Below are positions 49,814 through 61,869 of a stretch of DNA of 64,000 bases, piece by piece (the first letter of the stretch is position 1; every line of letters begins with the position of its first letter). Source of the stretch: Chryseobacterium phocaeense (lineage in GTDB: Bacteria > Bacteroidota > Bacteroidia > Flavobacteriales > Weeksellaceae); NCBI RefSeq assembly GCF_900169075.1, contig NZ_LT827015.1:2310158-2374157 (forward strand), in the 5' to 3' direction. Under the pieces are notes generated by a model. It ran no database searches, was not told the origin of the DNA, and worked only from the letters and a program-made list of their open reading frames with translations. The translations under genes and the position numbers were made by a program.

Positions 49814-52246
49814 TTAAAATATCGCAGGATATTTCTGAGGATTTGTTTCATTGAACATCGCGTAGATCTTTTCTACCATATCGTCTGCAGAAGGCTTGCT
49901 GAAGTAATCTCCGTCACTTGCATAAGCAGGTCTGTGATCATTGGCAGCAATCGTTAGCGGATCTGAATCCAGGTATCTGAATGCTTTTTGTTTTTCTAAA
50001 ATCTGCTGAAGGATAAACGCTGAAGTCCCTCCTTCCACATCTTCGTCAATTACGACCAATCTGTTGGTTTTCTTAACGCTTTCAGCAATTTCGCTTGTTA
50101 AATCGAAAGGAATTAAAGACTGAACGTCAATAACTTCTGCAGAAATTCCCATTTTTTCCAATTGTTCTGCGGCATCCATCACAATTCTCCAGGTAGATCC
50201 GTAGGTTACCAGGGTAACATCCTTCCCTTCTTTTGTCACTTCAATTTTTCCGACAGGAACGGTGAATTCTCCTAAGTTATCCGGCTGCTTTTCTTTCAAC
50301 CTGTATCCGTTCAGGCATTCAACAATAACCGCAGGATCATCGCTCTGAAGCATGGTATTGTAGAATCCGGCAGCTTTTGTTAAGTTTCTTGGCACCAATA
50401 CCAGAATTCCTTTTGAAAGGTTCAGGATCCCTGCCATTGGAGAACCGGAATGCCATACACCTTCAAGTCTGTGACCTCTTGTTCTGATAATTACCGGTGC
50501 TTTCTGACCGCCTTTTGTTCTGTACTGAACCGTTGCAAGATCATCGCTCATTCCCTGTAAACAGTAAAGAATATAGTCAAGATACTGGATCTCGGCGATA
50601 GGTCTTAGACCTCTCATAGCCATCCCGATTCCCTGTCCAAGAATGGTTGCTTCACGGATTCCGGTGTCTGCTACACGTACGTCACCGTATTTTTCCTGCA
50701 TTCCTTCCAGTCCCTGGTTCACATCACCGATATTTCCGGCATCTTCACCAAACACTAAAGTTTCAGGATATTTTTCAAAGATTTTGTCAAAATTATTTCT
50801 TACCACTACTCTTCCGTCCACTTCTTCAGAATTCTCTGAAAATACAGGCTGAACCTCCTTCACATTTTCAGCTTTCCACTGGGATTGTGAATATAGGTGG
50901 GAAGAATAGTTGTCTTTTTCAACTTCAAAAATTTCATTGTATTTCTGCATCAGTTGGTTTCTTTCTGCAGAATTTGTTCCTCTTGTGGCCAGTAAAGCTT
51001 TTCTGGTCAGGTGGAAAATATCTTTTTTGGCTTTGGAAACCAGTTTGTTGAACTGGGCAATATACCCTTCAATTTCAGCGTTCTGGCCTTTCAGGTTTTC
51101 CACTAATGGAAGAACTGACTGAACCAGGTCTGTAATGGTCTTCTGATAGCTTTCCCATGCTGTTTTCTGGCCTGCTTTTACTACTTTTTTAGCCTCTTCA
51201 TCTATTGCATCCAATTCTTCAGCAGAAGCAATTACTTCTTCTTTTCCTTCAATTTCGATGGAATAGTTCAGGATCCATTCTCTGAATTTCAGCAGTCCGT
51301 CAAAATCTGCTTCCCATGAAAGACGCTCTTCATTTTTATATCTCTCGTGAGACCCTGATGTAGAATGCCCCTGAGGCTGTGTCACCTCAATTACATGCAC
51401 CACTACAGGAATGCTTTCTGTTCTTGCAAAATGTTCAGCCCTTGCATAAGCATCCAATAGTGAAGGATAATCCCATGCTTTTACCTGGATAATTTCACAG
51501 CCCTGATTTTCGCCTTCTTTTCGCTGGAAACCGCTCAGCATTTCAGCAATATCAGCTTTTGCTCTCTGATTTTTTGTAGGAACTGAAATTCCGTAACCAT
51601 CATCCCAGATGGAAACAATCATAGGAACCTGAAGTGCACAGGCTGCATTCAAAGTTTCCCAAAAATGTCCTTCTGCTGTAGAAGCGTCTCCAATAGTTCC
51701 GAATGCTATTTCGTTCCCGTCTTTTGAAAACTTTTCAGACCCTTCAAATTTTACACTTTTATATACTTTAGAAGCCTGAGCCAATCCCAATAATCTTGGC
51801 ATCTGTCCTGCTGTAGGGGAAATATCAGAAGAAATATTTTTCTGTGCCGTAAGATCTTTCCAGCTTCCGTCTTCATTTAAACTTCTGGTTGCAAAGTGAC
51901 CGTTCATCTGTCTTCCGGCCGATGCAGGCTCTCTTTCTACACTTGTATCTGCATACAGCTGTGCAAAAAAGCTTTCAACCGATAATGCATCTACTGCCAA
52001 TGCAAAAGTCTGATCCCTGTAATATCCCGAACGGAAGTCCCCATTTCTGAAAACTTTTGCCATGGCCAGCTGAGGTAGCTCCTTACCATCCCCAAAAATT
52101 CCAAATTTAGCTTTTCCTGTAAGTACTTCTCTTCTTCCAAGATAAGACATCTCGCGTGAAATCCTTCCTAACCTGTAGTCTTCAATTATCTGATTTTTAA
52201 AATCCTGGAAAGAGATTTGCTGTGTTTCAATATAGGTTGTCTGCAT
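49814..52246 (-). CDS. Fused alpha/beta E1 of 2-oxo acid dehydrogenase (branched-chain type)
   Basis: An 810-residue fused E1 subunit. The N-terminal half is the alpha chain, with thiamine-diphosphate motif FGTIGDASTAEGHFWETLNAACALQVPMIVSIWDDGYG and DRDQT-like YYRDQTFALAVD. The C-terminal half (from about residue 470) is the beta chain (VFGEDAGNIGDVNQGLEGMQEKYGDVRVADTGIREATILGQGIGMAMRGLRPIAEIQ, SPMAGILNLSKGILVLVPRN). The fused layout is common in Bacteroidota. It decarboxylates branched-chain or similar 2-oxo acids and passes the acyl group to a lipoyl E2; the E3 at 33742 may serve it. Preference for branched-chain substrates is inferred from resemblance and is not certain. Monocistronic. Confidence 0.92.
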   Translation of the reverse strand: MQTTYIETQQISFQDFKNQIIEDYRLGRISREMSYLGRREVLTGKAKFGIFGDGKELPQLAMAKVFRNGDFRSGYYRDQTFALAVDALSVESFFAQLYADTSVEREPASAGRQMNGHFATRSLNEDGSWKDLTAQKNISSDISPTAGQMPRLLGLAQASKVYKSVKFEGSEKFSKDGNEIAFGTIGDASTAEGHFWETLNAACALQVPMIVSIWDDGYGISVPTKNQRAKADIAEMLSGFQRKEGENQGCEIIQVKAWDYPSLLDAYARAEHFARTESIPVVVHVIEVTQPQGHSTSGSHERYKNEERLSWEADFDGLLKFREWILNYSIEIEGKEEVIASAEELDAIDEEAKKVVKAGQKTAWESYQKTITDLVQSVLPLVENLKGQNAEIEGYIAQFNKLVSKAKKDIFHLTRKALLATRGTNSAERNQLMQKYNEIFEVEKDNYSSHLYSQSQWKAENVKEVQPVFSENSEEVDGRVVVRNNFDKIFEKYPETLVFGEDAGNIGDVNQGLEGMQEKYGDVRVADTGIREATILGQGIGMAMRGLRPIAEIQYLDYILYCLQGMSDDLATVQYRTKGGQKAPVIIRTRGHRLEGVWHSGSPMAGILNLSKGILVLVPRNLTKAAGFYNTMLQSDDPAVIVECLNGYRLKEKQPDNLGEFTVPVGKIEVTKEGKDVTLVTYGSTWRIVMDAAEQLEKMGISAEVIDVQSLIPFDLTSEIAESVKKTNRLVVIDEDVEGGTSAFILQQILEKQKAFRYLDSDPLTIAANDHRPAYASDGDYFSKPSADDMVEKIYAMFNETNPQKYPAIF

Positions 52247-52379
52247 AGCTAGATATAAAAGTTTTTATTCTTCAAGTATGGCGCTAATATACAATTTTTA
52301 AATTAATTTTAATTTTCAATAATTTTTTTTAAAAATTTGATAATAAAAAAATGATGTTTTATCTTGTAAAAATTTGTAA

Positions 52380-52676
52380 ATGATGGAAAAAAAATCACCT
52401 CATATCCTGAATGCATCGAGTAACCTTTTAGGTTTTTCCCTGATTATCATTACTTCCCTAAAAATCACTAAAATCAGCAGCAATACACATCTGGATGAAT
52501 TTGCCGGCCTGTCTTGCCTGTTGTTTGCCTGCAGCTGCTTCTTCTCTTTCCTGGCCATAAGAACAAGGAATGAAAAGCGGGAAATAAAATTTGAGACTAT
52601 TGCGGATTATTTATTTTTAACTGCTTTATTTTGTATAGTTCTAGCTGTTATCATACTGACTGTGAAAATCATTTAA
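52380..52676 (+). CDS. Small membrane protein of unknown function
   Basis: 98 residues (start at the first of two adjacent ATGs) with three hydrophobic helices (LLGFSLIIITSLKI, LSCLLFACSCFFSFLAI, YLFLTALFCIVLAVIILTVKII). Polar loops carry a basic stretch (RTRNEKREIK). No family recognised. It lies divergently to the E1 gene with a 130-base gap. Probably a real gene because the frame is intact and the helices are clean, but no relatives come to mind. Confidence 0.65.
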   Translation: MMEKKSPHILNASSNLLGFSLIIITSLKITKISSNTHLDEFAGLSCLLFACSCFFSFLAIRTRNEKREIKFETIADYLFLTALFCIVLAVIILTVKII

Positions 52677-52778
52677 GCCATTTCAGTATAATGATCGATA
52701 AACAAAAATATATTCATAAAATGCATTAAAAGAATATATTGATTATTCATAATAACCGTGATTTTGATTTATGGCAGG

Positions 52779-52815
52779 CTCACCGTGTCAAGGTTCAGAA
52801 CCTTGACACGGTGAG
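52779..52815. repeat. 37-base palindrome, REP-like
   Basis: Perfect 18-base arms (CTCACCGTGTCAAGGTTC and complement) around one base. It is not followed by a T-run, so it is unlike a terminator. It could be a repetitive extragenic palindrome or a protein-binding site. Confidence 0.7.
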
Positions 52816-52878
52816 TTCAAGCTCCATCCAAGGTTTCTCATTCCCGTGTAAAAACTTTGCAATATCAAATGTTAAATA

Positions 52879-52913
52879 AAAAAACCGGAACGCTCGCCGC
52901 ATTCCGGTTTTTT
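52879..52913 (-). terminator. Terminator after the polyprenyl synthetase gene
   Basis: AAAAAACCGGAA ... TTCCGGTTTTTT, 12-base arms with an 11-base loop. It lies just after the minus-strand stop codon at 52926, and the A/T arms give a U-run on that strand. Confidence 0.8.
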
Positions 52914-52925
52914 ATGATTTTAATT

Positions 52926-53903
52926 TTAAAATTTTCTTTCGATTACATAATCCAGCATCAGGTGTAATGATTTTCTGGGCTCAGAATCCGGAAACTCATT
53001 CAGAATATCTTTTGCCTTCTGCTGAAAATCTTTCATCGTTTTGATGGCATAATCCATTCCTCCGGAGCTTTTTACAAATTCAATAAGCTCTTTTACCCTT
53101 TTCTGATCGTTGTTATACCTTTTTATGGTATTGAAATAATACTTTCTGTCTTTTTCATTCGCTGTTTTGAGCGTATAGATCAGGGGAAGGGTCATCTTCT
53201 GCTCCTTGATATCAATTCCTACAGGTTTACCGATAACATTTGAACTCAGATAATCAAAAAGGTCGTCCTTGATCTGAAAAGCCATCCCGGTATAGGTTCC
53301 GAAATCCATCATCTTTTTTGCAAGGGTTTCATCCGCATTATTGGAGAGAACCCCTATTTCACAGCAGGCAGCAATCAGCGTGGCTGTTTTCTGACGGATT
53401 ATTTCATAGTAAACATCTTCTGTAATATCCAGTTTTCTGGCTTTTTCCAGCTGTAAAAGCTCCCCTTCAGACATTTCACGGATCGTTCTGGAAATCACCC
53501 CTAAAAGATCATAGTCTTTGTGATCTGTAGAAAGCAATACTGATTTTGAAAGAAGATAATCCCCAACCAATACTGCAATTTTATTCTTCCACAATGCATT
53601 GATGGAAAAGAAATTACGTCGTTTGAAACTTTCATCCACCACATCATCATGTACCAGTGTGGCCGTATGAATCAGCTCAATCATAGAAGCTCCGCGGTAC
53701 GTTTTTTCATTGACGTCACCAATCAGCTTTGCACAGAGGAATACAAACATAGGACGCATCTGCTTTCCTTTGGTAGTAACGATAAAACGCGTTACTTTAT
53801 CCAATAAAGGCACTTTGCTCTGCATGGATTCATAAAACTTCTGCTCGAAAAGTTTCATTTCCTCATTGATCGGTCGCTTAATTTCTTCTACGATGTTTGC
53901 CAA
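52926..53903 (-). CDS. Polyprenyl synthetase family protein (prenyl diphosphate synthase)
   Basis: 325 residues with both Asp-rich motifs of trans-prenyltransferases: the first, HDDVVDES (within LVHDDVVDES), and the second, KDDLFDYLS. It also has the conserved KGKQMRPMFVFLCAKLIG near the N terminus. Such enzymes add isopentenyl units to an allylic diphosphate. In Bacteroidota this type usually makes the long side chain of menaquinone. Chain length cannot be judged by eye. The gene is single with its own terminator. Confidence 0.93.
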   Translation of the reverse strand: MANIVEEIKRPINEEMKLFEQKFYESMQSKVPLLDKVTRFIVTTKGKQMRPMFVFLCAKLIGDVNEKTYRGASMIELIHTATLVHDDVVDESFKRRNFFSINALWKNKIAVLVGDYLLSKSVLLSTDHKDYDLLGVISRTIREMSEGELLQLEKARKLDITEDVYYEIIRQKTATLIAACCEIGVLSNNADETLAKKMMDFGTYTGMAFQIKDDLFDYLSSNVIGKPVGIDIKEQKMTLPLIYTLKTANEKDRKYYFNTIKRYNNDQKRVKELIEFVKSSGGMDYAIKTMKDFQQKAKDILNEFPDSEPRKSLHLMLDYVIERKF

Positions 53904-53975
53904 AATCTGTGAATGAAAATAAATAATTAGTAATTCTCACAAAGATAATTTTTTTCAAGCAATTTTAATACAAAA

Positions 53976-54854
53976 TTAATCTCTGAGTTCTTCTTTTGGA
54001 ATAAAATACAGTGCAGGTTTTGCAGTTCCGAGTCGTGACTTGAATTTTTCCCCTGAAATATAGATTCCGGCTTCATTGACGACGATCCCTTCAATCTGCC
54101 CGATTGCCAGAGAACTCCCGAGATAGTAATGCTTGGGCGTTTCTTTAAAAAACACACCCGGTTCTGTTTCCCTAAAAATATTCAGGAAGACTTCCGTTTT
54201 CTTTGTGTAGCCTATCAGATAGAGTTGATGATCAAAGTAAGCAGCATCCGTAACCACATAGTTTGTTTTATAAGCTTCTGTTTTCTCTGCCTTCTGCTTT
54301 TCTGTTATCTTGGGGTCTATGATATAATGGGTTGTTGCTTTTGATTTCCATTCTTTAGTGAATAAATGGATCTTTCCGTTGAGATAGATCATGGCTTCTG
54401 CATCAAAATCATTATCCGTATACTTTGGAATAAATTCCGTCTGCTCCGGATAATAAAAGGAAATTTTAGAAATGGAATCATTCTGGAGCTTATCATTATG
54501 AAACGGCAATTTATAAATTTCAAGATCCCTTCTGGTTCCGCCGTTATTTCCAAAGTCCCCGATATAGAAATTCTGTCCGTCATTCGCAAGTGCTTCCCAG
54601 TCTTTGTTTTTAGCGTTAACTGCAAATGTACCTTTGATGTTACCGGAAGTTTCATCAATCTCGAAAAGCTCAGGTGCATTTCCGCTGTCGTTGAAAGTAT
54701 ACAGTTTCCCATTCAGAATACTCAATCCGGATGTTTCCTGAACCTTGTCATCCAGGTAACCTACCCTGAATTTTCTGATCTTCAAAAAATCAGTCTGCTG
54801 GGAAAACGATGATTGAAAGATAATGACAGCAAAGAGAAGAAGGATTTTTTTCAT
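53976..54854 (-). CDS. Secreted beta-propeller-like protein
   Basis: 292 residues from the ATG at 54854, which gives a signal peptide (MKKILLLFAVIIFQSSFSQ); a longer frame adds 41 residues without sense. The mature part has repeated strand blocks with Gly/Asp turns (SGLSILNGKLYTFNDSGNAPELFEIDE, KDWEALANDGQNFYIGDFGNNGG, DFDAEAMIYLNGKIHLFTKEW, QIEGIVVNEAGIYISGEKF), as in SdiA-regulated/phytase-like propellers. No catalytic residues stand out. It may bind a ligand or metal outside the cell. It lies 72 bases upstream of the polyprenyl synthetase gene on the same strand. Confidence 0.78.
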   Translation of the reverse strand: MKKILLLFAVIIFQSSFSQQTDFLKIRKFRVGYLDDKVQETSGLSILNGKLYTFNDSGNAPELFEIDETSGNIKGTFAVNAKNKDWEALANDGQNFYIGDFGNNGGTRRDLEIYKLPFHNDKLQNDSISKISFYYPEQTEFIPKYTDNDFDAEAMIYLNGKIHLFTKEWKSKATTHYIIDPKITEKQKAEKTEAYKTNYVVTDAAYFDHQLYLIGYTKKTEVFLNIFRETEPGVFFKETPKHYYLGSSLAIGQIEGIVVNEAGIYISGEKFKSRLGTAKPALYFIPKEELRD

Positions 54855-54926
54855 GAAGTAAAAATACGGGTTTAACGGGAGTTGGGAAAGATTATAGTTA
54901 CTCTTCTTCTGCATAACGTAACTTTT

Positions 54927-54984
54927 TTGACTTTTGTGCTTAATAATTTTTCTCCCACGTATTTCACAGGTTTTCACAGATGAT
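54927..54984. repeat. Dispersed repeat R2, partial copy
   Basis: TTGACTTTTGTG.TTAATA-type words followed by TTTCACAGGTTTTCACAGAT resemble the right end of the R2 copy at 55131-55335. Probably a degraded third copy. Confidence 0.5.
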
Positions 54985-55130
54985 TGTGGATATTTTTTGA
55001 AATATTAAGTTTAATTAAGGAGATAAGAAGAGTTAAGGAAAATCTAAAGATTTTTTAAGCGAATTCCTAAGGCGAAGCTCAAGCTTAATATTTCTTAACA
55101 ACTTAAATTGATCTTAATGGTTTGATTTTT

Positions 55131-55302
55131 AATTTCTCGCAGATCAAACAGATAGAGCAGATTTCTAACATGATGAATGAAAATCTTTGATTTTAAAAAA
55201 CTCAAGTGTACTTTTTTCGAATCATCAATTAATCTTATTTGAACTAAAGTGTCAAAAAAACTTAAGTGTTAAAGAACTTTTGTGACTTTTGTGGTTAATA
55301 TT
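55131..55302 (+). repeat. Dispersed repeat R2, copy 1
   Basis: About 170 bases. It shares with the reverse complement of 62907-63060 the words ATTTCTCGCAGAT, AAACAGAT.GAGCAGATTT, GATGA, AAAATCTT.GATTTT, TGTACTT, and CTAAAGTGTCAAAAAAACTT, then CTTTTGTGGTT. A clear pair of dispersed, oppositely oriented copies. Confidence 0.75.
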
Positions 55303-55326
55303 TTTACTGCAAATTTCTCAGGTTTC

Positions 55327-56244
55327 TCACAGATTTTCCTTTTCAGACTGTTTCTTTACATAGTCTTTCTGATACTGCCTGACTGTTTTTCCGGTTCCGT
55401 CATGCCTCCATCCCGGAGAATTAAAGATATAATTAATCCGGTCTGAAAATTTCAATCCCGGCTGCCTGATGTCTTTCCAGATTTTTCTCCATTCGTAAAG
55501 GAGAACCGTATCCGGTTTATTGTCGGGCATTTTGGGATAGATACCGTATTTCACGGGTACATTGGGATCTTCTTTTTCAAAGGTTCCGAAAATTTTATCC
55601 CAGATGATCAGACACATACCCATGTTCCGGTCCAGATACTTGATATTGCAGGCATGATGCACCCTGTGGTGTGAAGGCGTTACCAGGATATATTCCAGGA
55701 TACCCATTGTTTTTACGGTTTGCGTATGCACCCATGTTCCGTACACCTGTCCTATGGCATATACTACCATGATATGCCATGGATTAAATCCTAAAAATGC
55801 CAGCGGAGAAAAATAAAGATACCGGTAAAGCGGCTGCAGGACGGGACTTCTGAAACCTGTGGTCAGATTGAAATATTCTGAATTATGATGGGTAATATGA
55901 ACCGCCCAGAACGCCCGGGAATGATGATCTACATAATGAAGCACATAGTAGGCAAAATCTGTAATGGTAAAACAGATCAGCCAATACCAGACTGTAAATT
56001 CCCAGCTGAAAAGCCTGTGATTGTAAAAAAAGAACATGACTCCCATGGCAAAAGCCTTCATGATCAGATCCAGACCAAAGTTCATCAAGGCAAGATAAAT
56101 ACTTGTTGCCACGTCTTTCCCATTGTACAGTTTAGCTTCTGAAACATGACTGTAGATCATTTCTGCCAGAATAACGGCTGCATGAAAAGGAATAGCCCAA
56201 GCATATACGTTTTCCAGCCCGTCTTCGCTCATAAAGAAGTCCAT
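55327..56244 (-). CDS. Sterol desaturase / fatty acid hydroxylase superfamily membrane protein
   Basis: 305 residues with at least four hydrophobic helices and the three histidine clusters of the superfamily: HYVDHHS, then HITHHNSEYFN, then HHRVHHACN. These ligate a di-iron centre that hydroxylates or desaturates an alkyl chain. The family includes bacterial carotenoid and fatty-acid hydroxylases; the substrate here is unknown. The gene is single. Its stop codon lies at the edge of repeat material. Confidence 0.88.
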   Translation of the reverse strand: MDFFMSEDGLENVYAWAIPFHAAVILAEMIYSHVSEAKLYNGKDVATSIYLALMNFGLDLIMKAFAMGVMFFFYNHRLFSWEFTVWYWLICFTITDFAYYVLHYVDHHSRAFWAVHITHHNSEYFNLTTGFRSPVLQPLYRYLYFSPLAFLGFNPWHIMVVYAIGQVYGTWVHTQTVKTMGILEYILVTPSHHRVHHACNIKYLDRNMGMCLIIWDKIFGTFEKEDPNVPVKYGIYPKMPDNKPDTVLLYEWRKIWKDIRQPGLKFSDRINYIFNSPGWRHDGTGKTVRQYQKDYVKKQSEKENL

Positions 56245-56318
56245 AATAACTGTTCTTTATGTAAAGGTAGGAGTTTAGGAAAAGTTTAAGAAAAAATTTG
56301 GATTTTTTTAAGGAAATT

Positions 56319-57353
56319 TTAATCGGTGGTTTTATTGGCAAGCTGTCCGCATGCCGCATCTATATCCCCGCCACGGCTTTTTCTGATCATAACGGTAATT
56401 CCGGCATTTTCCAGCTGGCGGACATAATTGTCTTCTGCCTGCTTATTGCACTGATCATATTTACCGTCCCCGATAGGATTGTACTGGATAAGATTCACTT
56501 TGGAAGGAACCTGTCTGCAGTATTTAATTAAAGCTTTGATATCTTCATCCCCATCATTAATGCCTTTCCATACACAATATTCAAAGGTAATCACAGAGCC
56601 GGTTTTCTGATACCAGTATTGAAGGGCCTCCATAATGTCCGTTAATGGAAACTTATCAGAAAAAGGCATGATTTCATTACGCTTGGACTCTATGGCTGAG
56701 TGAAGTGAAAGGGCCAGTTTTACCCTAAGCTCATCATCTGCAAGCATTTTGATCATCTTCGGAATTCCGGAAGTAGAAACGGTTATTCTTCTTGGAGACA
56801 TTCCAAGGCCTTCCGGCTGGGTAATCTTCCTGATGGCTTCTACCACATTTTTGTAATTCATCATCGGCTCCCCCATTCCCATAAAGACAATATTGGAAAG
56901 CGGCCTGTTGAAATACATTTTGCTTTGGCTGTCGATCAGGGCTACCTGGTCTACGATTTCCGCCACTTCAAGGTTTCTCATTCTTTTCAGCCTTGCCGTT
57001 GCGCAGAATTCGCAGTTCAATGAACATCCTACCTGTGAGGAAACGCAGGCTGTAGTTCTTGTTTCGGTGGGAATAAGAACAGATTCCACCAAAAGTCCGT
57101 CGTGAAGTTTCACTCCGTTTTTAATGGTTCCGTCCGTACTTTTCTGAAGCAGGTCTACAGAAACCGGGTTGATGGTATACTCTTCGGAAATTTTTTCCCG
57201 GAGATTTTTCGAAAGATTCGTCATTTCATCAATTGAATGGAGATTTTTACTCCACAACCAATCATAAACCTGCTTCGCACGAAAAGGTTTTTCCCCTAAA
57301 GTGACGAAGTAGTCTTTAAGCTGGTCTAATGATAATGTACGGATATCTTTCAT
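56319..57353 (-). CDS. rlmN: 23S rRNA (adenine(2503)-C2)-methyltransferase
   Basis: 344 residues, the family length. The radical-SAM cluster is C-x3-C-x2-C in GCSLNCEFCAT, preceded by TACVSSQV (methyl-acceptor region). SNIVFMGMGEPMMNY and RRITVSTSGIPKMI are the usual inner blocks, and the second catalytic Cys is near the C terminus in DAACGQLAN. It methylates A2503 of 23S rRNA and A37 of some tRNAs by a radical mechanism. It follows queA on the same strand with a short gap that holds a hairpin (57378-57409). Confidence 0.95.
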   Translation of the reverse strand: MKDIRTLSLDQLKDYFVTLGEKPFRAKQVYDWLWSKNLHSIDEMTNLSKNLREKISEEYTINPVSVDLLQKSTDGTIKNGVKLHDGLLVESVLIPTETRTTACVSSQVGCSLNCEFCATARLKRMRNLEVAEIVDQVALIDSQSKMYFNRPLSNIVFMGMGEPMMNYKNVVEAIRKITQPEGLGMSPRRITVSTSGIPKMIKMLADDELRVKLALSLHSAIESKRNEIMPFSDKFPLTDIMEALQYWYQKTGSVITFEYCVWKGINDGDEDIKALIKYCRQVPSKVNLIQYNPIGDGKYDQCNKQAEDNYVRQLENAGITVMIRKSRGGDIDAACGQLANKTTD

Positions 57354-57377
57354 GATAGGGTATAGGTATTAGGGCTT

Positions 57378-57409
57378 AGGATTTAGGGAACAAATAAGCC
57401 CTAAATCCT
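57378..57409 (-). terminator. Hairpin between queA and rlmN
   Basis: AGGATTTAGGG ... CCCTAAATCCT, 11-base arms with a 10-base loop, in a stretch of AGG/TAGGG repeats. It could end queA transcripts. Not followed by a strong T-run. Confidence 0.45.
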
Positions 57410-57425
57410 AATTCCTATTTTCTTA

Positions 57426-58475
57426 TTAAAGGATTAGCATAGCGTCACCGTAAGAATAGAATTTATACTTTTCTTTTACGGCTTCTTCATACGCATGCAT
57501 GATAAAATCTTTTCCGGCAAACGCGGCAATCATCATCAATAATGTAGATTTTGGCGTGTGGAAATTCGTGATCATAGAGTTGGCCACTCCGAAATCGTGA
57601 GGCGGATAAATGAATTTATTCGTCCAGCCGTTGAATGCAGAGATCTTTTTGTTTGAGGAAACAGAAGTTTCCAAAGCTCTCATGGTAGTAGTACCTACAG
57701 CACATACTCTTCTGTGAGATTCTACCGCATTGTTGATGATGGCAGCATTTTTCTCATCGATGATGATTTCCTCAGACTCCATTTTGTGCTTGGAAAGATC
57801 TTCCACCTCAATCGGGTTGAATGTTCCCAAACCAACGTGAAGCGTTACTTCAGCAAAATCAATTCCTTTGATCTCCAGTTTTTTCATCAGATGCTTTGAG
57901 AAGTGAAGACCTGCGGTAGGGGCAGCTACTGCTCCTTCTATTTTAGCATAGATCGTCTGATATCTTTCCGCATCTTCCGGCTCTACTGCTCTTTTGATAT
58001 ATTTTGGAAGCGGAGTTTCTCCCAGTTCTTTCAGCTTGGTTCTGAATTCTTCATAAGATCCGTCGAAAAGGAATCTTAATGTTCTTCCTCTTGAAGTGGT
58101 ATTGTCTATCACTTCAGCTACTAAAGATTCGTCTTCAGTAAAGAATAATTTGTTACCAATTCTGATTTTTCTGGCAGGATCTACAAGAACGTCCCATACT
58201 CTGGTTTCTTTATCAAGCTCTCTTAAAAGGAAAACTTCAATTTTAGCGCCTGTTTTTTCCTTATTTCCGTAAAGACGTGCAGGGAAAACTTTGGTATTGT
58301 TGAAAATAAACAAATCTTTCTCATCAAAATAATCCACTACATCTTTAAAAAGTTTATGCTCAATAGTTTCTGTCTTTCTGTTAAGAACCATTAGTCTGGC
58401 TTCGTCCCTGTGTTCAGATGGGTGTTCTGCCAATAATTCGTCAGGAAGATCAAAATTAAAATCTGATGTTTTCAT
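57426..58475 (-). CDS. queA: S-adenosylmethionine:tRNA ribosyltransferase-isomerase
   Basis: 349 residues. The family opening [26 protein letters not shown] is exact in kind, with [60 protein letters not shown] and TTTMRALE further on. QueA transfers and isomerises the ribosyl part of SAM to preQ1-tRNA, giving epoxyqueuosine at position 34 of NUN-anticodon tRNAs. It is upstream of rlmN, a common pairing of tRNA/rRNA modification genes. No queuosine riboswitch is visible before it. Confidence 0.96.
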   Translation of the reverse strand: MKTSDFNFDLPDELLAEHPSEHRDEARLMVLNRKTETIEHKLFKDVVDYFDEKDLFIFNNTKVFPARLYGNKEKTGAKIEVFLLRELDKETRVWDVLVDPARKIRIGNKLFFTEDESLVAEVIDNTTSRGRTLRFLFDGSYEEFRTKLKELGETPLPKYIKRAVEPEDAERYQTIYAKIEGAVAAPTAGLHFSKHLMKKLEIKGIDFAEVTLHVGLGTFNPIEVEDLSKHKMESEEIIIDEKNAAIINNAVESHRRVCAVGTTTMRALETSVSSNKKISAFNGWTNKFIYPPHDFGVANSMITNFHTPKSTLLMMIAAFAGKDFIMHAYEEAVKEKYKFYSYGDAMLIL

Positions 58476-58624
58476 TTTTTTAAATTACGGTTTAAAAATT
58501 ATTCAAATTACCTATGTAATTTTCGGAGTGCAAATATACGACATTGAACACCCCTTTGTCAAGTAATATTTAAAATCAAATTTAAAACCGTGATTTTACG
58601 GTAATTTATAACGTTAAAAAAGAT

Positions 58625-58632
58625 TATTTTTG
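58625..58632 (+). promoter_or_regulatory. Candidate -7 box TATTTTTG
   Basis: Matches TAnnTTTG, 26 bases before the ATG of the AIM24 gene; no clear -33 TTG. Confidence 0.42.
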
Positions 58633-58657
58633 AAAATATTTTAAAACTTTTACACTT

Positions 58658-59350
58658 ATGAGCAAATATTCATTGGAAGCTTTTGTAAACGAAACTAAAG
58701 AAAATCCACAGCAAAGAGATTACTTTGAACTTGAAACGCCGCATTTGTTGGAAATTAATCTAAACAATCAGGCAGTATGGACCAAAAGAGGAAGTATGGT
58801 AGGCTATGTGGGAAGCATCAACTTTGAAAGACAGGGAATGCTGGCCGGAGGTATCGGCAATTTGCTAAAGAAAGCCATCAGCGGTGAAGGAACAAAGCTG
58901 ATGAAAGCTGAAGGCAGCGGCAAGCTGTATGTGGCAGATTCCGGTAAGAAAGTACGTATCCTTTATCTGAACAATGAATCTGTATGCGTTAACGGAAATG
59001 ATGTCCTGGCGCATGAGCAGAGTGTAAAAAGCGATATTACCATGCTTAAAAGTGTAGCAGGGATGATGGCCGGCGGTCTTTTCCAGGTAAAACTTTCCGG
59101 AACCGGGCATATTGCAATCACAACGCACGGTGAACCTCTGACGCTGATGGTTACTCCTGACAATCCTGTATTCACGGATCCTAACGCGACTGTAGCATGG
59201 TCCGGTAACCTAAGCCCGGACCTGAAAACCAACGTTTCGCTAAAAAGCCTGATCGGAAGAGGAAGCGGTGAAGAGTTCCAGATGAAATTCTCAGGAAGCG
59301 GATGGGTTCTGATCCAGCCATACGAAGAAGTATATTACACAGAAAAATAA
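58658..59350 (+). CDS. AIM24 family protein
   Basis: 230 residues of the AIM24 (double-psi/TRAP-like) family: strands such as HLLEINLNNQAVWTKRGSMVGYVGSINFE, LMKAEGSGKLYVADSGKKVRILYL, LFQVKLSGTGHIAITTHGEPL, and FQMKFSGSGWVLIQPYEEVY. The family takes its name from yeast AIM24, a mitochondrial inner-membrane protein; bacterial members have no firm function. A Gly-rich insert (GMLAGGIGNLL) is typical. The gene is single with a short 5' leader. Confidence 0.88.
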   Translation: MSKYSLEAFVNETKENPQQRDYFELETPHLLEINLNNQAVWTKRGSMVGYVGSINFERQGMLAGGIGNLLKKAISGEGTKLMKAEGSGKLYVADSGKKVRILYLNNESVCVNGNDVLAHEQSVKSDITMLKSVAGMMAGGLFQVKLSGTGHIAITTHGEPLTLMVTPDNPVFTDPNATVAWSGNLSPDLKTNVSLKSLIGRGSGEEFQMKFSGSGWVLIQPYEEVYYTEK

Positions 59351-59492
59351 TGCATTAAAAAATTGATGATTATGAAATGGCTGTTCTCTGGTGAGGGCAG
59401 CTGTTTTTTCAGGTAATAGGTGGCAGATTTCAGGTGGCAGGTAGAAGGTAGTAGCATGTCGGGTTTCAATTTTGGTTACACTTACACTCTAA

Positions 59493-61859
<2,367 letters not shown>

Positions 61860-61869
<10 letters not shown>

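Larger units (their letters stand above)
54855..55326. other. Long non-coding gap made mainly of repeat R2
   Basis: About 470 bases without a credible gene. It consists mostly of AT-rich repeat material (R2 copies at 54927-54984 and 55131-55302). The remainder (54990-55120) shows nothing I can name. Confidence 0.55.

Noticed and set aside
55595..55780. Overlapping minus-strand frame within the sterol desaturase gene
   Set aside because: Out-of-frame shadow of a well-supported gene.
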